From contig CAYWTX010000273.1 of NCBI GenBank assembly GCA_964461295.1, positions 1 to 8,022 of the forward strand: a stretch of 8,022 nucleotides of DNA, in the 5' to 3' direction. Below the pieces are notes generated by a model. The model was given only the letters and a program-made list of their open reading frames with translations. It had not been told where the DNA came from and searched no databases. This DNA is from CAYWTX01 sp964461295 (lineage in GTDB: Bacteria > Planctomycetota > Phycisphaerae > SM23-33). Shown here piece by piece: positions 5,800 to 8,022 of this stretch; position 1 is the first letter of the stretch, and each line of letters begins with the position of its first letter. Both the position numbers and the translations under genes were made by a program.

Positions 5800-7062
5800 A
5801 TGCAGAAGACCCCCAAAGGCTTTCGGCTGCACATAGGCATCTTCGGCCGGCGGAACGTCGGCAAGAGCTCGCTGCTGAACGCGATGACCCGGCAGGTGGT
5901 GTCGATCGTGTCGGATGTGGCGGGGACCACCACCGACCCCGTCGAGAAGCCCATGGAACTGCTGCCCATCGGGCCGGTGCTGTTCATCGACACGGCCGGG
6001 ATCGACGACGCCGGCGCGCTGGGCGAGCTTCGCGTGCAGCGGACGAAGCAGATCTTCGACCGCACGGACCTGGGCATCGTGGTGGCAGCGGAAGGGCAGT
6101 GGGGCCAGTTCGAGGAGTCGATCTTCGAGGAGCTTGCCGGCCGCGCCGTGCCGACGATCGTCGTATTCAACAAGGCGGACCTCGCCCAGCCGGGCGAGGC
6201 GCTGCTGGCCGAACTGAAGAAGCGGAAGTCGTCCTGGGTGTTCACGGTGGCGCCGCGCGGCGAGGGGATTGCCGACCTGCGAGAGGCCCTGATCCGCACC
6301 GTGCCGGAGGAGTTCCTGCGAGCGCCGGGGATCGTGGGCGACCTCGTGCCGGCCGGCGAACTTGTCGTGCTCGTCGTGCCCATCGATCTGGAGGCGCCCA
6401 AGGGGCGACTGATCCTGCCGCAGGTGCAGGCGATCCGCGACGTGCTGGACAACGACGCGTATTGCATCGTGGTGAAGGAGCGAGAACTACGCGACGCGCT
6501 GGACCGCCTGAAACGCCCGCCGGTGCTGGTGGTGACTGACTCGCAGGGGTTCCTCAAAGCGGCCGGCGACACGCCGGCGAGCATCCTGCTGACGAGTTTC
6601 TCGATCCTGTTCGCCCGCGCCAAGGGCGACCTGTGCGAGTTCGTCCGCGGCGCGATGGCGATTGAAGACCTGCGCCCGGGCGACCGCGTGCTGATCGCGG
6701 AGGCGTGCTCGCACCACCCCATCGGCGAGGACATCGGGCGCGTGAAGATTCCGCGCTGGCTGAGGCAGTACGTGGGGGGGGACTTGGGGGTCACGACGGT
6801 GCAGGGGCACGATTTCCCGCGGGACGTCAGCGAGTACAAGCTGATCGTGCACTGCGGGGCGTGCATGTGGAACCGCCGCGAGATGCTCTCGCGAATCCAT
6901 CGCTGCCGCCAGGCGGGCGTGCCCATCGCCAACTACGGGATGACCGTGGCGTACACGCTGGGGGTCTTCGAGCGGGCACTGGGGCCGTTCCCGGCCGCTT
7001 TGGAGACGTACCGGCAATGCCTTCAGCGCCGAGCCGGTGCGAGCCGGGGCAACCACATCTGA
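5800..7062 (+). CDS. hydF: [FeFe]-hydrogenase H-cluster maturation GTPase HydF
   Basis: HydF is the scaffold on which the diiron precursor is completed and from which it is passed to apo-hydrogenase. The N-terminal Era/TrmE-like GTPase domain shows the P-loop GRRNVGKSS (16-24), switch I AGTTTDPV (41-48), G3 DTAG (64-67) and G4 NKAD (124-127). A dimerisation domain follows (about 185-270). The C-terminal cluster-binding domain has C303-S-H305 and H351-C352-G-A-C355, matching the CxH...HCxxC signature with 45 residues between. All candidate ligands are present. The protein has 420 residues, close to the usual 400-plus. The ATG at 5800 puts the P-loop at the expected distance from the N-terminus, though the frame is open further upstream. 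It is the last gene of the cluster, 13 bp after the CCG protein. Confidence 0.95.
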   Translation: MQKTPKGFRLHIGIFGRRNVGKSSLLNAMTRQVVSIVSDVAGTTTDPVEKPMELLPIGPVLFIDTAGIDDAGALGELRVQRTKQIFDRTDLGIVVAAEGQWGQFEESIFEELAGRAVPTIVVFNKADLAQPGEALLAELKKRKSSWVFTVAPRGEGIADLREALIRTVPEEFLRAPGIVGDLVPAGELVVLVVPIDLEAPKGRLILPQVQAIRDVLDNDAYCIVVKERELRDALDRLKRPPVLVVTDSQGFLKAAGDTPASILLTSFSILFARAKGDLCEFVRGAMAIEDLRPGDRVLIAEACSHHPIGEDIGRVKIPRWLRQYVGGDLGVTTVQGHDFPRDVSEYKLIVHCGACMWNRREMLSRIHRCRQAGVPIANYGMTVAYTLGVFERALGPFPAALETYRQCLQRRAGASRGNHI

Positions 7063-7180
7063 CTTCGACTCAACCGGGCGAAACGCACTTGTCGGCGGCG
7101 GCTCCGTTCTGCCGGCCGGTCGCTGGGAGATCGGTTGTGTTGGCCTCTGCACGCACCATCGCGGAATGTCAGAGAGAGTA

Positions 7181-7209
7181 TGGCCATTTGTTCGTCGGCG
7201 CGGTATGAT
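7181..7209 (+). promoter_or_regulatory. Probable sigma-70-type promoter of rnpB
   Basis: TATGAT at 7204-7209 is one change from the -10 consensus and ends eight bases before the first base of the P1 helix at 7217, the right distance for transcription to begin there. The -35 position, 17 bp upstream (TGGCCA, 7181-7186), is poor. The rest of the 154-bp gap after hydF (7063-7216) shows no gene or obvious terminator. Confidence 0.6.
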
Positions 7210-7216
7210 CCCTCCC

Positions 7217-7730
7217 GGCCGGCTGCGCGGAAGGCCGCTCCTCGCCCGGGGACTTGTCCCCGCCCGGCGAGGGGAGGAAAGTCCGAGCACCAGCGAGCCA
7301 CGGTGGTGGGTAACGCCCACCGCTGCGTCGCGGATGCGGAACCCGCGTCGCGGCCGGGACAGTGCCACAGAAAACATACCGCCGGCGCCGCAGATTGGGA
7401 CCCCGTCGTCCGCACGATGGGTGATCCCATCGCGCCTCGAGCGATCGGGCCTTCCTTCGGGATCGGCCCACATTCGGGCGCCGGTAAGGGTGAAAAGGTG
7501 CGGTAAGAGCGCACCGCGACCCGCGTGAGCGGGTCGGCAGGGCAAACCCCACCGGGTGCAAGGCCAAGCAGCGACGCATGGCGTGGCTCCCGCCCAGCCG
7601 TCGCGGGTAGGCCGCTTGTCCCTGTGGGACAGAGCCCGTCGGCAACGCCGGGCCCAGAGAAATGGCCTTCGCCCCCGCCGCCCTGCCCGCGCGACGGGGG
7701 AACAGAACTCGGCTTACAGCGCAGCCGGCC
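7217..7730 (+). ncRNA. rnpB: RNase P RNA (bacterial type A), catalytic RNA of tRNA 5' processing
   Basis: This is the ribozyme that removes 5' leaders from tRNA precursors. The ends are set by a perfect 12-bp P1 helix, 7217-7228 with 7719-7730. In order there are: a P3 hairpin with CTCGCC pairing to GGCGAG; the universal GAGGAAAGTCC (7274-7284); AGTGCCACAG (7361-7370) leading to ACATACCGCC; GGTAAGGGTGAAAAGGTG (7483-7500) and CGGTAAGAGCGCACCG; GGCAAACCCC (7541-7550); GCAAGGCCAAG; GGGTAGG (7605-7611), whose GGT contacts the tRNA CCA end; P18 with a GCAA tetraloop (7628-7647); and AACAGAACTCGGCTTA near the 3' end. The length of about 514 nt exceeds the usual 350-420. Most of the excess lies at 7384-7482 in the P12 region, where an extra stem GATGGG/CCCATC (7416-7421 and 7426-7431) is seen. 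The L15 and P18 elements mark the ancestral type A. Confidence 0.96.
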
Positions 7731-7735
7731 AGGGC

Positions 7736-7763
7736 TTGATTCTTACTCGGGCCGTGTTATACT
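7736..7763 (+). promoter_or_regulatory. Promoter of tRNA-Pro
   Basis: TTGATT (7736-7741) and TATACT (7758-7763) are separated by 16 bp, with a TGT extended -10 just upstream (7755-7757). Transcription would start near 7770, about 50 bases before the tRNA. The promoter begins only six bases after the P1 helix of rnpB. No terminator separates the two genes, so rnpB transcripts may also read into the tRNA. Confidence 0.65.
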
Positions 7764-7819
7764 GCACGACTCTTTGCCGTTTCGCGGGCCGCACAGGGCG
7801 CGGAAAAACCGAATAGCGA

Positions 7820-7894
<75 letters not shown>

Positions 7895-7902
7895 GTTTTC
7901 TT

Positions 7903-7935
7903 GGCCGGCTGCAAGCAAAAGACTTGCAGCCGGTC
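7903..7935 (+). terminator. Strong hairpin after tRNA-Pro, possible terminator
   Basis: GGCCGGCTGCAAG (7903-7915) pairs with CTTGCAGCCGGTC (7923-7935) over 13 bp with one G-U pair and a CAAAAGA loop. It starts eight bases after the tRNA. There is no T-run after it on either strand, so it is not a classical intrinsic terminator. It may stop transcription weakly, protect the 3' end or serve as a processing boundary. Confidence 0.5.
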
Positions 7936-7962
7936 ATCCCCGCGTCATTGTCCCCGGCAAAC

Positions 7963-8022
7963 ATGGCACGTAACCGTTCACGCCCCCGTCGCCACCAGCG
8001 TTGGGGCCGGTTGGGCGGCCCG
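7963..8022 (+). CDS. Possible start of an unidentified gene, cut by the window edge
   Basis: An ATG at 7963 opens a frame with no stop through the last base, giving 20 residues (MARNRSRPRRHQRWGRLGGP) rich in arginine. No clear ribosome binding site precedes it. The family cannot be recognised. An Arg-rich start could lead into a signal peptide, a membrane segment or a nucleic-acid-binding protein, or the frame may be chance. Confidence 0.3.
   Translation, partial: MARNRSRPRRHQRWGRLGGP

Noticed and set aside
4920..6932. A 670-residue reverse-strand frame
   Set aside because: It lies antisense to the ends of aspA, the CCG protein and hydF. Its Ser/Arg-rich composition is typical of a GC-rich shadow frame, and no domain is recognisable.
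6487..7545. A 352-residue reverse-strand frame across hydF and rnpB
   Set aside because: It crosses two well-supported + strand genes and shows only Arg/Pro-rich shadow composition.
7556..7816. An 86-residue + strand frame
   Set aside because: It overlaps the 3' third of the RNase P RNA and the tRNA promoter, and its sequence is explained by the structured RNA.

Overview
The window is GC-rich bacterial DNA with all recognisable genes on the + strand. It holds most of an [FeFe]-hydrogenase maturation cluster, followed by an RNA block. The radical-SAM maturases HydE and HydG, the GTPase HydF and a two-copy CCG iron-sulfur protein point to an anaerobic, H2-metabolising bacterium. Short palindromic dispersed-repeat relics between and apparently inside genes resemble those I associate with Planctomycetota (Phycisphaerae-like) genomes. 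That assignment is a moderate inference; nothing in the window proves the phylum.

Layout: (1) 2-787, the C-terminal half of a sensor histidine kinase that enters from the left edge. (2) 788-867, a short gap with four tandem 7-bp units. (3) hydE 868-1956 and hydG 1967-3391, tightly spaced. (4) 3392-3672, a 281-bp gap holding a MITE-like element with 16-bp terminal inverted repeats and a second, 9-bp-periodic palindromic repeat. (5) aspartate ammonia-lyase 3673-5097, a CCG-domain Fe-S protein 5115-5786 and hydF 5800-7062, with gaps of 13-17 bp. (6) 7063-7216, a leader with a promoter. (7) RNase P RNA 7217-7730, a promoter, tRNA-Pro(CGG) 7820-7894 and a strong hairpin 7903-7935. (8) 7963-8022, a possible gene start cut by the right edge.

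How the genes fit together: HydG makes CO, cyanide and an Fe-bearing synthon from tyrosine. HydE processes that synthon towards the diiron subcluster. HydF is the scaffold that receives the precursor and delivers it to the hydrogenase. The bridging azadithiolate needs nitrogen, and aspartase releases ammonium, so its place inside the cluster suggests local ammonium supply. The CCG protein between aspA and hydF has no established role in maturation and is the most interesting candidate accessory factor. No hydrogenase structural gene lies in the window; it may lie upstream beyond the histidine kinase.

The most unusual points are the CCG protein in the cluster, an arginine-rich in-frame insertion in HydE, the MITE-like element whose terminus starts on the hydG stop codon, and an RNase P RNA with an enlarged P12 region next to a tRNA gene.
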